Assembly (NCBI RefSeq): GCF_025128055.1
Contig: NZ_JAHLYS010000041.1
Span: 1-54,670 of the forward strand
Direction of reading: 5' to 3'
Source of the DNA: Synechococcus sp. CS-1329
Lineage (GTDB): Bacteria; Cyanobacteriota; Cyanobacteriia; PCC-6307; Cyanobiaceae
DNA: 54,670 nt
How positions within the stretch are numbered: position 1 is the stretch's first letter; each line of letters opens with the position of its first letter. Shown one piece after another: positions 8,771-18,931 of this stretch. Position numbers and translations under genes: made by a program. Under the pieces are notes generated by a model. That model saw nothing but the letters and a program-made list of their open reading frames with translations. It was not told where the DNA came from and did not search any database.

Positions 8771-9606
8771 GCCCAGGTCCCCAGGCGCCAGGGGTGGAGC
8801 GCCGGCGGCAGCTGCGGCTGCAGCGCCGGCAGGAGCGGCTGCGCAACGCCTGGCGTCTCGTGGTCTTCTCCGCTGTCGCTGTGGGCCTTGGCTACGGCCT
8901 GCTGCGTCAGGGCTGGACCCTCACGAGCCCATCGCAGGTGGAGGTGAGCGGCAGCGAACGGGTGAGCCGTGAGCAGGCGATCGCCGCCGCCGAGCTGCGT
9001 TTCCCCATGCCCCTGCTGACCCTCGACCCCCGGCTGCTGCGCTCCGAACTCCTCGACGCCCTGCCCGTGGAGCAGGTGGCGGTGCAGCGCCTGATCCTGC
9101 CGCCCCGCCTGCGCATCGAGCTGGTGGATCGACAGGTGGTGGCCCGGGCGGAGCGGCGCACAGCCAAGGGGACCGAACAGGGCTATGTCGATCGCCTGGG
9201 GAACTGGATCAGCAGCAGCCAGCAGGCCCTGGGATCCAGCAGCAGCCAGCCGGAAACCGCCATTCGCGTGCAGGGATGGCAAGCCCGGTTCAAACCCACC
9301 ATCGTCGAGCTGATGGAACGCCGCGACGGCCTGGGCAGCCCCCTGAAGGCCATCCGCTTCGAGCCCGACGGCACCCTCTGGCTGACCACCGGCACCCTTG
9401 GGGAGGTGAAGCTCGGCGGGCCCGACGGCGACCTGAGCCGCCGCCTCGACGTGCTGCGCTATCTCTCCGGAGAGCTGCCCAAGCGGGTCAAGGACCAGGC
9501 GGTGCGCTCGATCGATCTGAGCGACCCTGATCAGCCCGAAGTGGGGATGCCTGCTCCGGCAGCCGATCCAGCCAAGCCCAAACAGCCAGGCCAAGGGGTG
9601 GACTGA
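8767..9606 (+). CDS. ftsQ: Cell division protein FtsQ/DivIB
   Basis: A 279-aa bitopic protein. The basic N-terminus ([16 protein letters not shown]) is followed by one transmembrane helix (about residues 28-46). A POTRA domain starts at [19 protein letters not shown], and the FtsQ beta domain contains [20 protein letters not shown]. FtsQ links cytoplasmic FtsZ assembly to periplasmic septal wall synthesis. It starts at GTG 8767, overlapping the preceding stop. Sequence is poorly conserved in this family, but length, topology, POTRA motif and position upstream of ftsZ agree. The C-terminal [15 protein letters not shown] tail is low complexity. Confidence 0.9.
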   Translation: MSPGPQAPGVERRRQLRLQRRQERLRNAWRLVVFSAVAVGLGYGLLRQGWTLTSPSQVEVSGSERVSREQAIAAAELRFPMPLLTLDPRLLRSELLDALPVEQVAVQRLILPPRLRIELVDRQVVARAERRTAKGTEQGYVDRLGNWISSSQQALGSSSSQPETAIRVQGWQARFKPTIVELMERRDGLGSPLKAIRFEPDGTLWLTTGTLGEVKLGGPDGDLSRRLDVLRYLSGELPKRVKDQAVRSIDLSDPDQPEVGMPAPAADPAKPKQPGQGVD

Positions 9607-9737
9607 TTCACTGGTGGCCCCAGCCCCTGCAGGCAGCCATGAACGCAAACCCTCACAGCGCTATTGCGCGAAAATGGGTTGGGTTTTACGCAAAAGTGCC
9701 GCACCGAACAGGATTTTTCAAGCCTGACACCGACATA

Positions 9738-10937
9738 ATGCTGCCTGAGATGAGTGCTATCGGTTCCTTGAGTGACCACTCGACCCCTGGCCAGCACACC
9801 ATCTCCTCCGACGCCCCACCAGGACACTCCTTGACCTCCCCGCCCTCCAGCAACGGCATTGTTCCCAGCCAGAGCGCAAGAATTGAGGTGATCGGAGTTG
9901 GGGGCGGCGGCAGCAACGCGGTCAACCGGATGATCGCCTCCGACCTCGAAGGGGTGGGCTACAGGGTGCTCAACACCGACGCCCAGGCCCTGCTCCAATC
10001 AGCAGCCCAGCGGCGGGTGCAGCTCGGTCAGAAGCTCACCCGGGGCCTCGGCGCGGGCGGCAATCCAATGATCGGTCAGAAGGCGGCCGAGGAATCCCGC
10101 AACGAACTCCAGGAAGCTCTGGAAGGGGCCGACCTGGTGTTCATCGCCGCCGGCATGGGCGGTGGCACCGGCACCGGAGCAGCTCCCATCCTCGCTGAGG
10201 TGGCCCGGGAATGTGGCGCCCTCACCGTCGGCATCGTCACCAAGCCCTTCAGCTTCGAGGGGCGCAAGCGCATGAAGCAGGCCGAGGAGGGCATCGCCCG
10301 GCTGGCGGAGCACGTCGACACCCTCATCGTGATCCCCAACGACCGCCTGCGGGATGCCATCTCCGGCGCGCCCCTGCAGGAGGCCTTCCGCGCCGCCGAC
10401 GACATCCTGCGTCAGGGCGTCAAGGGCATCAGTGACATCATCACTCGGCCGGGCCTGGTCAACGTCGACTTCGCCGATGTGCGCTCGGTGATGACCCTCG
10501 CTGGCACGGCCCTGCTGGGCATCGGTGTGGGCTCCGGCCGCTCCCGGGCCGTGGAAGCGGCTCAGGCCGCCATCAGCAGCCCCCTGCTGGAGGCCGCCCG
10601 CATCGATGGGGCCGAGGGCTGCGTGATCAACATCAGCGGTGGCAAGGACATGACCCTCGAGGACATGACCTCGGCCTCCGAAGTGATCTACGACGTGGTG
10701 GATCCCGACGCCAACATCATCGTGGGCGCAGTTGTCGATGAAAAGCTAGAAGGCGAGATCCACGTGACCGTGATCGCCACCGGCTTTGAGGCGGGCAGCA
10801 CGTATCACGTTGAGCGCCCCCGCGCCACCTTCGCCCCCAGCGCTGAGCTCACCCACACCGAAAGCGAAGCTGAGCAGCGCGGCGCCAAGATCCCGCCGTT
10901 CCTGCTTAACCGTCAGAGCCGCAGCAGCGACAGCTGA
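9738..10937 (+). CDS. ftsZ: Cell division GTPase FtsZ
   Basis: The tubulin-like GTPase that forms the division ring. Visible motifs are [14 protein letters not shown], the tubulin signature [12 protein letters not shown], the T7-loop region [11 protein letters not shown], and the C-terminal conserved peptide IPPFLLNRQ that binds membrane anchors. The frame is open from an ATG at 9639, but that first stretch does not look like protein. Starts at 9738 or 9750 fit better, leaving a variable N-tail of about 40 residues as in other picocyanobacteria. A CATAAT box at 9734-9739 overlaps the 9738 start; if it is a -10 element, the 9750 ATG would be used. Confidence 0.95.
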   Translation: MLPEMSAIGSLSDHSTPGQHTISSDAPPGHSLTSPPSSNGIVPSQSARIEVIGVGGGGSNAVNRMIASDLEGVGYRVLNTDAQALLQSAAQRRVQLGQKLTRGLGAGGNPMIGQKAAEESRNELQEALEGADLVFIAAGMGGGTGTGAAPILAEVARECGALTVGIVTKPFSFEGRKRMKQAEEGIARLAEHVDTLIVIPNDRLRDAISGAPLQEAFRAADDILRQGVKGISDIITRPGLVNVDFADVRSVMTLAGTALLGIGVGSGRSRAVEAAQAAISSPLLEAARIDGAEGCVINISGGKDMTLEDMTSASEVIYDVVDPDANIIVGAVVDEKLEGEIHVTVIATGFEAGSTYHVERPRATFAPSAELTHTESEAEQRGAKIPPFLLNRQSRSSDS

Positions 10938-10970
10938 TCGGAAACCACTGCGGGAAGCACTGAATTCAAG

Positions 10971-11066
10971 GGGGTGACCCGGAGTCCACGCCTGCCTGGA
11001 GCATCCCGTGTGGCTGCTCCCTTCCGGTCCTGACCAGATTTGGGCGTCCGGGCCGCGTGGGTCCGA
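10971..11066 (-). ncRNA. ffs: Bacterial small signal recognition particle RNA (4.5S type)
   Basis: The minus strand reads GGTCAGGACCGGAAGGGAGC followed by AGCC, the universally conserved domain IV hairpin with its GGAA tetraloop and the asymmetric loop bound by Ffh. Flanking arms GGACCCACGC and GCGTGG...GGGTC close the long hairpin, about 96 nt in all. Ends are estimated from pairing. It lies between ftsZ and panB, pointing toward ftsZ, and starts about 45 bp from the panB start. Confidence 0.92.
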
Positions 11067-11109
11067 GTCGAGAAGATGGTAGCAATGCAAGCCCGAGAGG
11101 TTCCTGCCT

Positions 11110-11922
11110 GTGCCCCTGAGACCCGGTGATCTGGTGACCCGCAAGCAGGCGGGCCAGCCGATCCTGATGCTCACCGCCTGGGATGCGCTCTCGGCGGCAC
11201 TGGTGGAGGAGGCCGGTGGCGACCTGGTGCTGGTGGGCGACTCCCTGGCGATGGTGGTGCTCGGCCACGCCACCACCCTGCCGGTGACCCTGACGGAGAT
11301 GATTGGTCACACCCAGGCCGTGGCCCGGGGTCTGCGCCGGCCCCTGGCCCAGCAGCCTCTGCTGATCTGTGATCTGCCCTTCCTGAGCTACCAGTGCGGC
11401 GGTGATCAGGCGGTGGCCGCCGCCGGCCGGGTGCTCAAGGAGAGTGCGGCCGCCGCCGTGAAGCTGGAGGGGGGCGAGCCGGAAACCGTGGCCGTGGTCG
11501 ACCGGCTGGTGCGCAGCGGCATCCCGGTGATGGGCCACCTGGGCCTGACCCCCCAGTCGGTGCATCGGCTGGGCTACCGGCGCCAGGCCAGGGATCCCAT
11601 CAGCCAGGAACGCCTGCGCCGCCAGGCGCTGGACCTGGAGGCCGCCGGCTGCTTCGCCCTGGTACTGGAGCACGTGCCGGCGGATCTGGCCGGCAGCCTG
11701 CGGCGGCAGCTGGCCATTCCCGTGATCGGCATCGGCGCCGGCGACGACTGCGACGGCCAGGTGCGGGTGACGGCCGACCTGCTGGGCCTGACCCCCAGCC
11801 AACCGCCCTTCTGCCCACCGCTGCTGGCGGGGCGCCAGCTCTGCGTGGAGGCCCTCAGGGGCTGGCTGCAGGCTGATGGCTCTCCCACCAGGCCAGCAGC
11901 TCCCTCAGCACCGCATTGCTGA
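11110..11922 (+). CDS. panB: 3-methyl-2-oxobutanoate hydroxymethyltransferase
   Basis: A 270-aa TIM-barrel enzyme that transfers a hydroxymethyl group from methylene-THF to ketoisovalerate, the first step of pantothenate synthesis. Motifs include [33 protein letters not shown], the metal-binding [23 protein letters not shown] and [14 protein letters not shown]. The 3' end overlaps the convergent hemW-like gene by 68 bp. A GTG start at 11110 (VPLRPGDL) gives the expected N-terminus. Confidence 0.95.
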   Translation: MPLRPGDLVTRKQAGQPILMLTAWDALSAALVEEAGGDLVLVGDSLAMVVLGHATTLPVTLTEMIGHTQAVARGLRRPLAQQPLLICDLPFLSYQCGGDQAVAAAGRVLKESAAAAVKLEGGEPETVAVVDRLVRSGIPVMGHLGLTPQSVHRLGYRRQARDPISQERLRRQALDLEAAGCFALVLEHVPADLAGSLRRQLAIPVIGIGAGDDCDGQVRVTADLLGLTPSQPPFCPPLLAGRQLCVEALRGWLQADGSPTRPAAPSAPHC

Positions 11923-13108
11923 GGGCCAGCCCCTGGGGATCCGCCAGCCGCCAGCGCCGGCCTTCCACCAGCAGAAGTCCCCGCTGGCGCCAGGGGGCCA
12001 TCAGGGCCTGCAGGGAGCCCTCATCAGCGGCACTCAGGCCCGCGGCGCGGGCGAGCTGCTCCAGGTTCACCCCTTCGCGCCGGCGCAGGCCCACCATCAG
12101 CCACTCATCAAAGGGGGGCTGATGGTGGGCCTGCGCACTGGCGGCATCAGGGGTCTGCAGCCAGGCGGCATAGGCCTCCCGGGTGCGGGGCCTGGCCAGG
12201 CGCTGGCCATAGGGAGCCGAAGTGGCCCCGAGGCCGAACCCCCACCAGCCGGCCCCGCTCCAGTAGACGCGGTTGTGACGCGAGGCGTGCCCGGGCAGGG
12301 CGTAGTTGGAGATCTCGTAGCGGCCGTAGCCGGCACCGCGCAACAGCTCCCCGGTGAGGTCCATCAGGTCGGCCCCCAGATCCGGATCCGGCAGGGGCAG
12401 CTGCCCGCGCTGCTGCAGCCGTTCAAACACGGTCCCGGGCTCCACAATCAGGTCGTAGACGGAGAGATGGGGCGGCTCCAGCTCCAGGGCCTGCTGCAGC
12501 TGCTGCCGCCAGTGGGGCAGATCCTGCTCGGGCAGCCCCTGGATCAGATCCAGGCTCCAGCTGGCCAGCTCACCGGCGGCGCGGGCCTGGCGCAGCCAGC
12601 CGGCGGCCTGGAACAGGTGCCGGCGGCGATGGCGGCGGCCCAGGCGCTCCAGCACGGCGTCGTCGAAGCTCTGGCCGCCCAGGCTCACGCGGTTGATGCC
12701 CAGTGCCAGCATCCCCTCCAGGCGCGGGCGATCGAAGCTGGCCGGATCCATCTCCAGCGTGATCTCTGCGCCGGGGGCGAAGCCGAAGTGCTGGCGCAGG
12801 CCGTCCAGCAGCTGGCCCATCTGCTCGGGGGTGAGCAGCGAGGGGGTGCCGCCACCGATGTAGAGCGTGGAGAGCGGCGCCGGATTGGGCGAGGCGGCGA
12901 TCTCCGCCTGCAGCAGGGGCAGGTAGGCGGCGATTGAGCCGGAATGGGCGCCGTCGGCATGGTCCCCCAGCGGCACCACCGCGAAGTCGCAGTAGAAGCA
13001 GCGGCGGTGGCAGAAGGGGATGTGGAGGTAGGCGGCTCGGGGTGCGGTCACGGCCTGGGGAGCGGTGGGCGAGGTCGGCTTCAGGATTCGCCACATGTCC
13101 GTAGGCAA
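11855..13108 (-). CDS. hemW: HemW-like radical SAM protein (coproporphyrinogen III oxidase-like)
   Basis: A 417-aa radical-SAM protein with [20 protein letters not shown], whose CxxxCxxC cysteines bind [4Fe-4S]. [45 protein letters not shown] and [15 protein letters not shown] follow, all typical of the HemN/HemW branch. The C-terminal HemN_C domain is present ([22 protein letters not shown]). Length and the lack of a long N-terminal extension favour HemW, a heme chaperone, over true HemN oxidase. Convergent overlap with panB is 68 bp. Confidence 0.9.
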   Translation of the reverse strand: MPTDMWRILKPTSPTAPQAVTAPRAAYLHIPFCHRRCFYCDFAVVPLGDHADGAHSGSIAAYLPLLQAEIAASPNPAPLSTLYIGGGTPSLLTPEQMGQLLDGLRQHFGFAPGAEITLEMDPASFDRPRLEGMLALGINRVSLGGQSFDDAVLERLGRRHRRRHLFQAAGWLRQARAAGELASWSLDLIQGLPEQDLPHWRQQLQQALELEPPHLSVYDLIVEPGTVFERLQQRGQLPLPDPDLGADLMDLTGELLRGAGYGRYEISNYALPGHASRHNRVYWSGAGWWGFGLGATSAPYGQRLARPRTREAYAAWLQTPDAASAQAHHQPPFDEWLMVGLRRREGVNLEQLARAAGLSAADEGSLQALMAPWRQRGLLLVEGRRWRLADPQGLALSNAVLRELLAWWESHQPAASP

Positions 13109-13191
13109 ATGTACGGATACCTTTCCCGGTCAAATGGGGCTGGATCGGCCATGCTGCGTTGTCCCGGCTCAGGGCAGCCCACAACCCAGCC

Positions 13192-14304
13192 ATGGTGGAC
13201 CCGCTCATCCTGCTGCTGTTCCTGATCTCCGGCGCAGCCACCGGCTGGCTCGGAGTGGATCTGCTGCCGGAGAACCTGCTGCTGCAGGTGACCAACCTCG
13301 AGGGCCTGCGCTGGGTGCTGGGCGGCTTCGGAGCCTTCTTCGGGCTGCTGGCGGGATTCTTCTTTCAGCTGCTGCGACGCCGCCTGATGCGTCAGGTGCG
13401 CTCGATGCCCACCGACCTGCTGGTGAGCCGAGCCGTGGGGCTGATTCTGGGGCTGCTGGTGGCCAACCTGCTGCTGGCGCCGATCCTGCTGCTGCCATTG
13501 CCCTGGGAGGTGATTTTCGTCAAGCCGCTGGCGGCGGTGCTGAGCAACGTCTTCTTCGGGGTGCTGGGCTACAACCTCGCCGAGGTGCACGGGCGCACGC
13601 TGCTGCGGCTGTTCAACCCCGCCAGCACCGAGGCGCTGCTGGTGGCCGATGGGGTGCTGCAACCGGCCACCGCCAAGATCCTCGACACCAGCGTGATCAT
13701 CGACGGACGCATCCGCGGGCTGCTGGAATCGGGCCTGCTGGAGGGGCAGGTGATCGTGGCCCAGGCCGTGATCGATGAGCTGCAGCAGCTGGCCGATTCG
13801 GGCAATGCCGAGAAGCGGGGCAAGGGCCGGCGCGGCCTGAACCTGCTGGCCGCCCTGCGCGAGACCTACGGCCGCCGCCTGGTGGTGAACAGCACCCGCT
13901 ACGAGGGCAACGGCGCCGACGACAAGCTGCTCAAGCTCACCGCCGACACCGGCGGCACCCTGCTCACGGCCGATTACAACCTGGCCAAGGTGGCTGAGGT
14001 ACAAGACCTCAAGGTGATGAACCTGAGCGCCCTGGTGATCGCCCTGCGGCCCGAGGTGCAGCCCGGCGATGCCCTGCAGCTCAAGATCGTGCGCGAGGGC
14101 AAGGAGGCCAACCAGGGGGTGGGCTACCTGGAGGACGGCACCATGGTGGTGGTGGAATCCGCCAGGGCGCGCATCGGTCAGCGCCTGCCCGTGACGGTGA
14201 CCGGAGCCCTGCAGACCCCAGCTGGGCGAATGGTCTTTGCCCGCTGCGACCAGGAGGGGCCGAAACAGCCTGCTGCCGTCCAGCAGCCGACGGGCCCCCG
14301 CTAG
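13192..14304 (+). CDS. PIN/TRAM domain membrane protein (YacL-like)
   Basis: A 370-aa protein. Four hydrophobic helices fill roughly the first 130 residues (MVDPLILLLFLISG onward). A PIN nuclease domain begins at AKILDTSVIIDGRI, with further acidic residues in VIDELQ and LLTADYNLAKVAEV. A TRAM RNA-binding domain at the C-terminus contains IVREGKEANQGVGYLEDGTMVVVE. This order is the family of B. subtilis YacL; RNA cleavage at the membrane is the likely activity but is not proven. The start is taken at ATG 13192, just before the first helix. Confidence 0.88.
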   Translation: MVDPLILLLFLISGAATGWLGVDLLPENLLLQVTNLEGLRWVLGGFGAFFGLLAGFFFQLLRRRLMRQVRSMPTDLLVSRAVGLILGLLVANLLLAPILLLPLPWEVIFVKPLAAVLSNVFFGVLGYNLAEVHGRTLLRLFNPASTEALLVADGVLQPATAKILDTSVIIDGRIRGLLESGLLEGQVIVAQAVIDELQQLADSGNAEKRGKGRRGLNLLAALRETYGRRLVVNSTRYEGNGADDKLLKLTADTGGTLLTADYNLAKVAEVQDLKVMNLSALVIALRPEVQPGDALQLKIVREGKEANQGVGYLEDGTMVVVESARARIGQRLPVTVTGALQTPAGRMVFARCDQEGPKQPAAVQQPTGPR

Positions 14305-14337
14305 GCTCTCCTTCAGGCCCTGTAGAGCGTTTTTCAG

Positions 14338-15012
14338 ATGTCGGTGTCGGCCCCTTACTACGGCGATTCCGCCGTGATGCGCACACCGCCTCCCGATCTG
14401 CCGTCGCTGATGCTGAAGGAGCGGATCGTCTACCTCGGCCTGCCGCTCTTCTCCGACGACGACGCCAAGCGTCAGATGGGGATCGATGTGACCCAGCTGA
14501 TCATTGCCCAGCTTCTCTATCTCGAGTTCGACAATCCCGAGAAGCCGATTTTCTTCTACATCAATTCCACCGGCACCAGCTGGTATTCCGGCGACGCCAT
14601 CGGCTTTGAAACCGAGGCCTTCGCCATCTGCGACACCATCCGCTATGTGAAGCCACCGGTGCACACCATCTGCATCGGCCAGGCCATGGGCACCGCCGCA
14701 ATGATCCTCTCGGCGGGTGCCAAGGGCCACCGGGCGGCCCTGCCCCACGCTTCGATCGTGCTGCACCAGCCCCGCTCCGGCGCCCGCGGCCAGGCCAGCG
14801 ACATCCAGATCCGCGCCCAGGAAGTGCTGCACAACAAGCGCGTGATGCTGCAGATGCTCTCCGACAACACCGGCCGCAGCGTGGAGCAGCTCTCGAAGGA
14901 TTCCGATCGCATGACCTACCTCACTCCGGTGGAAGCCCTGGAGTACGGCCTGATCGACCGGATCCTCACCAGCCAGAAGCAGCTGCCAGTGCCCCTGGTG
15001 GGCTCGGCCTGA
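14338..15012 (+). CDS. clpR: ClpR, catalytically inactive Clp protease subunit
   Basis: A 224-aa ClpP paralogue. The nucleophile position, normally GxAASMG, reads [11 protein letters not shown], so the catalytic serine is absent, while the His motif (IVLHQPRSG) remains. This is the defining ClpR feature. In cyanobacteria ClpR forms a mixed core with ClpP3, the essential Clp protease that partners ClpC. The next gene, 52 bp downstream, is an intact ClpP, matching that complex. Confidence 0.93.
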   Translation: MSVSAPYYGDSAVMRTPPPDLPSLMLKERIVYLGLPLFSDDDAKRQMGIDVTQLIIAQLLYLEFDNPEKPIFFYINSTGTSWYSGDAIGFETEAFAICDTIRYVKPPVHTICIGQAMGTAAMILSAGAKGHRAALPHASIVLHQPRSGARGQASDIQIRAQEVLHNKRVMLQMLSDNTGRSVEQLSKDSDRMTYLTPVEALEYGLIDRILTSQKQLPVPLVGSA

Positions 15013-15064
15013 GCCCACCCGTTCGTCTTTCACTCCGTCACCACCCCGTTCCGCACCCACCGCC

Positions 15065-15667
15065 ATGCCCATCGGCACCCCCAGCGTTCCCTATCGCCTG
15101 CCCGGCAGCCAGTACGAGCGCTGGGTCGACATCTACACCCGCCTCGGTGTGGAGCGCATCCTCTTCCTTGGCTCGGAGGTGAACGACAGCGTCGCCAACA
15201 GCCTCGTCGCTCAGATGCTGTATCTCGACTCTGACGACAACAGCAAGCCGATTTACCTCTACATCAATTCCCCGGGCGGATCGGTCACGGCCGGGCTGGC
15301 GATCTACGACACGATCAAGTACGTCAAGTCGGATGTGATCACCATCTGTGTGGGCCTGGCGGCCAGCATGGGCGCCTTCCTGCTGGCGGCAGGCACCAAG
15401 GGCAAGCGCCTGGCTCTGCCCCATGCCCGGATCATGATCCACCAGCCCCTGGGCGGCACCAGCCAGCGCCAGGCCAGCGACATCGAGATCGAGGCCCGCG
15501 AGATCCTGCGCATCAAGGACATGCTCAACCAGAGCCTGGCTGACATGTGCGATCAGAGCCTCGAAAAGATCACCAAGGACACTGACCGCGACTACTTCCT
15601 CAGCGCGGCCGAGGCCAAGGACTACGGCCTGATCGATCGGGTCATCGCCCACCCCAGCGAAGCCTGA
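15065..15667 (+). CDS. clpP: ATP-dependent Clp protease proteolytic subunit
   Basis: A 200-aa serine protease subunit with an intact triad: Ser in [12 protein letters not shown], His in [10 protein letters not shown] and Asp in the following helix region ([14 protein letters not shown]). It sits immediately after clpR and is therefore most likely the ClpP3 partner of the ClpP3/R heteromeric core. GPYLYIN-type strand motifs ([19 protein letters not shown]) are conserved. Confidence 0.95.
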   Translation: MPIGTPSVPYRLPGSQYERWVDIYTRLGVERILFLGSEVNDSVANSLVAQMLYLDSDDNSKPIYLYINSPGGSVTAGLAIYDTIKYVKSDVITICVGLAASMGAFLLAAGTKGKRLALPHARIMIHQPLGGTSQRQASDIEIEAREILRIKDMLNQSLADMCDQSLEKITKDTDRDYFLSAAEAKDYGLIDRVIAHPSEA

Positions 15668-15741
15668 TCGGCTGGATCGCCCAGCGCCGGAACCGACCGG
15701 CGCTTACGTAGGCTCGTTGTTTGCCCTGAGCGATTCGCCGG

Positions 15742-16737
15742 ATGGCCCAGCTCTTCTACGACTCCGACGCCGATCTGAGCCTGCTCAACGGCAGAACCGT
15801 GGCGATCATCGGCTACGGCTCCCAGGGCCATGCCCACGCCCTCAACCTCAAGGACAGCGGCGTGGCCGTGGTGGTGGGCCTCTACGACGGCAGCCGCTCG
15901 GCGGAGAAGGCCAGGGCCGATGGCCTCGAGGTGCTGAGCGTGGCTGAGGCCGCTGAGCGCGCCGACTGGATCATGGTGCTGCTGCCCGATGAAACCCAGA
16001 AGGCCGTCTACGACACCGAGATCGCCCCCCACCTCAAGCCCGGCAAGGTGCTGAGCTTCGCCCATGGCTTCAACATCCGCTTCGAGCTGATCAAGCCGCC
16101 GGCGGATGTGGACGTGGTGATGATCGCCCCCAAGGGCCCGGGCCACACCGTGCGCTGGGAATACCAGAACGGCCAGGGGGTGCCGGCCCTGTTCGCCATC
16201 CACCAGGACGCCAGCGGCCATGCCCGCGCCCTGGCGATGGCCTACGCCAAAGCAATCGGCGGCACCCGCGCCGGCATCCTCGAAACCAATTTCAAGGAAG
16301 AAACCGAAACCGACCTCTTCGGTGAGCAGGCCGTGCTCTGCGGCGGCCTCAGTGAGCTGGTCAAGGCCGGCTTCGAAACCCTGGTGGATGCTGGCTACCA
16401 GCCCGAGCTGGCCTACTTCGAGTGCCTGCACGAAGTGAAACTTATTGTTGATTTGATGGTGAAGGGCGGCCTCACCGCCATGCGCGATTCGATCTCCAAC
16501 ACCGCCGAGTACGGCGACTATGTGAGTGGTCCGCGCCTGATCACCGCCGACACCAAAGCCGAGATGAAGCGCATCCTCGGCGACATCCAGGACGGCACCT
16601 TCGCCCGCAACTTCGTGGCCGAATGCGAGGCCGGCAAGCCGGAGATGATCAAGGCCCGCCACCGCGACGCGGCCCATCCGGTGGAGCAGGTGGGCGTGGG
16701 CCTGCGCTCCATGTTCAGCTGGCTGAAGGCCTCCTGA
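15742..16737 (+). CDS. ilvC: Ketol-acid reductoisomerase (NADP+)
   Basis: A 331-aa class I KARI that converts acetolactate to 2,3-dihydroxyisovalerate in valine/leucine/isoleucine synthesis. The Rossmann fingerprint [19 protein letters not shown], substrate/metal motifs [25 protein letters not shown] and the Mg-binding [20 protein letters not shown] are complete. Its product feeds ketoisovalerate, the PanB substrate encoded 4 kb upstream, though no co-regulation is visible. Confidence 0.97.
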   Translation: MAQLFYDSDADLSLLNGRTVAIIGYGSQGHAHALNLKDSGVAVVVGLYDGSRSAEKARADGLEVLSVAEAAERADWIMVLLPDETQKAVYDTEIAPHLKPGKVLSFAHGFNIRFELIKPPADVDVVMIAPKGPGHTVRWEYQNGQGVPALFAIHQDASGHARALAMAYAKAIGGTRAGILETNFKEETETDLFGEQAVLCGGLSELVKAGFETLVDAGYQPELAYFECLHEVKLIVDLMVKGGLTAMRDSISNTAEYGDYVSGPRLITADTKAEMKRILGDIQDGTFARNFVAECEAGKPEMIKARHRDAAHPVEQVGVGLRSMFSWLKAS

Positions 16738-16763
16738 AGCGGCCTCACCCCAGCCGCCCAGCG

Positions 16764-17825
16764 GTGGGTTCAAAGCTGGGCTCCACCCTGGCCGCCGCCG
16801 CCTGGATGGTGAGCGGCCTCAACCCGTCACCGCTGCTCAACAGCCTGCTGCCGGCCCTGGTCACCCTGCCGGCGCTGCTGCCCCTGATCCGCCGCCCTCT
16901 GGCTGGGGTGTTCCTGCAGCTGCTGGCGGTGATGGTGCTGCTGGGCCTGGGGGCGAGCAGCCACGAGGCCGTGGGTGCCCCGGCTCCCACCACCGCCGTT
17001 CCCGTGCTGCTGGCGATGACTTCGGTGCTGGCCGTGGCGCTCGGCACCCAGATGACGGCCCTGCCCCTGCAGCAGACCCTGCTGGCGGTGCACCAACGGC
17101 CGATGGAACAGCTGCGGCGTGCCGGCGAACTTGGTGCCCTGCTCTTTCCGATCGGCCGCGCCCTGCTCCAGTTCAGCCAGGCCCTGGTGCTGCTGCTGCC
17201 GGTGCTGCCCCTGGCCCGCCAGGCCCGGGCTGGTGGGGGACGCAGCCAGGCTCCCGGGGTTGAAGCCCCGCCTGTCCCGCTGGCGTTCAGCTGGCGCTGT
17301 GCCCTGCAGGGGTTGCTCTTCGGCGGGCTGTTCGGATTGCTGCCCCTGTGGGTGCGTCAGGTGGAAGCCGGCACCTGCCTCGATTTCGGCCTTGTGCTGG
17401 CGGCCTACGGGCTGGGGCGCAGCCTGGGCGGGAACTGGGGCCTGGCTTGGTGGCCGGCGGCGCGGGGCCAGGGGGATGCGCGCCGGGAGGGAGCCTGCCG
17501 CTATCTCGCCATGGCCCTGCTGCTCGGCGCGACCCGCTGGCTGCCGGGCTGGGGGGTGCTGCTGCTGTTCCTGCCCATGGGTGGCCTGGCCCAGGCCAGC
17601 GACCTGGGCCAGGTGCGGGGCCTCGTTCACCTGGAAGACGAGGCTCTGGGCTGGCAGACCCTGGCGCGCTCCGGGGCCATCGGCGGCCTGCTGGGCAGCC
17701 TGGCCATGGGGCTGATGGCCCAGCTGCTCGGCCTGCCCGTGGCCTTGCCCCTTCAGATCGGCCTGTTCGCTGTGGCGGCGCTGGCGCTGCCCCCGGCCCT
17801 GGCACGCGCCCCCCGGCCGGCGTGA
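16764..17825 (+). CDS. Polytopic membrane protein, MFS-like
   Basis: About 353 aa with roughly ten hydrophobic helices. Examples are LLPALVTLPALLPLI, LLAVMVLLGLGAS, LLAMTSVLAVALG, ALVLLLPVLPLA, LFGGLFGLLPLWV, LLLGATRWLPGWGVLLLFLPMGG and a C-terminal pair. Helix spacing resembles a major-facilitator transporter, but no substrate motif is recognisable. I chose the GTG at 16764, 27 bp after ilvC; an ATG at 16806 is the alternative. The stop overlaps the GTG of cbiB (GTGA), so the two are likely co-translated, and a link to corrinoid metabolism is possible but unproven. Confidence 0.7.
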   Translation: MGSKLGSTLAAAAWMVSGLNPSPLLNSLLPALVTLPALLPLIRRPLAGVFLQLLAVMVLLGLGASSHEAVGAPAPTTAVPVLLAMTSVLAVALGTQMTALPLQQTLLAVHQRPMEQLRRAGELGALLFPIGRALLQFSQALVLLLPVLPLARQARAGGGRSQAPGVEAPPVPLAFSWRCALQGLLFGGLFGLLPLWVRQVEAGTCLDFGLVLAAYGLGRSLGGNWGLAWWPAARGQGDARREGACRYLAMALLLGATRWLPGWGVLLLFLPMGGLAQASDLGQVRGLVHLEDEALGWQTLARSGAIGGLLGSLAMGLMAQLLGLPVALPLQIGLFAVAALALPPALARAPRPA

Positions 17826-18931
17826 TCGCGCTGGAGCAGCCGCTGCCGCTCTGGCTGCTGGTGCTGCTGGCCTGTGCCCTGGATCGCCTGTTGGGCGATC
17901 CGATCGGCTGGCCTCATCCGGTGCAGGCGATGGGCTGGCTGATCCAGCGGCTGCGGACTCCCGGCGAGCGCTGGGCGGGGGATCAGCCCCGCCGGCTGCG
18001 CCTGGTGGGCGTGGGCCTCACCACCCTGGTGGTGGGGCTCAGCGGCCTGACGGGATGGGGTGTGGAGCAACTGGCGCTGGCGTCGGCTTCAGCGCTGAGC
18101 CTGCCCGCCCCGCTGGCCTGGCTCGGGCTGCCGCTGCTGCTGGTCTGCCTGGCCAGTGCCCTGGCCGGCGGCAGCCTGGAGAGGGCCGTGCGGGGGGTGC
18201 TGGCCCCGATCGACGGCTTGGGGAGCTCGGCCGCCGCAGCCGTTCCACACCCTGATGACCCCGAACAGCTGGAGGGCCTGGAGGAGGCTCGCCGCCGGCT
18301 GGCCTGGATCGTTGGCCGGGATGTGCAGGGGCTCAGCCGGGCAGAGATGCTGCGCGCCGCGGCCGAGACCGCCGCCGAAAATGCCGTGGATGGGCTGTTC
18401 GGGCCCCTGTTCTGGATTCTGGCCGGGGCCGGGATCTGGGTGATCTTTGGGACCGCTGGCGGGGCTCCGGGCCCCCTGAGCCTGGCCTGGATGTACAAGG
18501 CCGCCAGCACCCTCGATTCGATGCTCGGCTACCGGCGCGGCCGGCTGCGCTGGCTGGGCACCGCCGGCGCCCGCCTCGACGACCTGCTCACCTGGCTGCC
18601 CGCCCGGCTGGTGGCCTTCACGTTGCCGGCCGCTGACGGCCGGCCTGGGCAGAGCCCTGGGCTCGGGCGCGAAGCCCTGCGCCAGGGGCGGGACGATCCC
18701 TCCCCCAATGCCGGGGTGTCGATGGCGGCCTATGCCCTGGCGGCCCGGGCTCAACTGGGGGGCGTGAACCACTACGGCGGCGTGGCCCGAGCCAAACCGA
18801 TCCTGGGCCGAGGCTTTCCGGGGGCCGATCCCAACTCCGTGGGCCTGATCCTGGCGCTGAGCAGCCGCCTTGAGGCCCTCTGGCTGGCCGTGAGCCTGCC
18901 GCTGCTGCTGGCCCTGGGCCAGGTTCAGTAG
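17822..18931 (+). CDS. cbiB: Adenosylcobinamide-phosphate synthase CbiB/CobD
   Basis: A 369-aa polytopic enzyme that attaches the aminopropanol arm to adenosylcobyric acid in cobamide synthesis. Signatures are ACALDRLLGDPIGWPHPVQAMGWLI at the N-terminus, GRDVQGLSRAEMLRAAAETAAENAVDGLFGPLFW and YKAASTLDSMLGYRRGRLRWLGTAGARLDDL. The last, PNAGVSMAAYALAARAQLGG, leads into GVNHYGG. It starts at GTG 17822, overlapping the preceding stop. Its 3' end overlaps the convergent sugar transferase by 7 bp. Confidence 0.95.
   Translation: MIALEQPLPLWLLVLLACALDRLLGDPIGWPHPVQAMGWLIQRLRTPGERWAGDQPRRLRLVGVGLTTLVVGLSGLTGWGVEQLALASASALSLPAPLAWLGLPLLLVCLASALAGGSLERAVRGVLAPIDGLGSSAAAAVPHPDDPEQLEGLEEARRRLAWIVGRDVQGLSRAEMLRAAAETAAENAVDGLFGPLFWILAGAGIWVIFGTAGGAPGPLSLAWMYKAASTLDSMLGYRRGRLRWLGTAGARLDDLLTWLPARLVAFTLPAADGRPGQSPGLGREALRQGRDDPSPNAGVSMAAYALAARAQLGGVNHYGGVARAKPILGRGFPGADPNSVGLILALSSRLEALWLAVSLPLLLALGQVQ

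Noticed and set aside
13081-15078. 665-codon minus-strand frame across the PIN-TRAM and clpR genes
   Set aside because: Antisense artefact; composition is dominated by His/Gln/Gly and it spans two well-supported genes and their spacer.
17348-17821. 158-codon N-terminal extension of cbiB
   Set aside because: Overlaps the upstream membrane protein in another frame and is Gly/Arg-rich; the CbiB family starts at the GTG at 17822.
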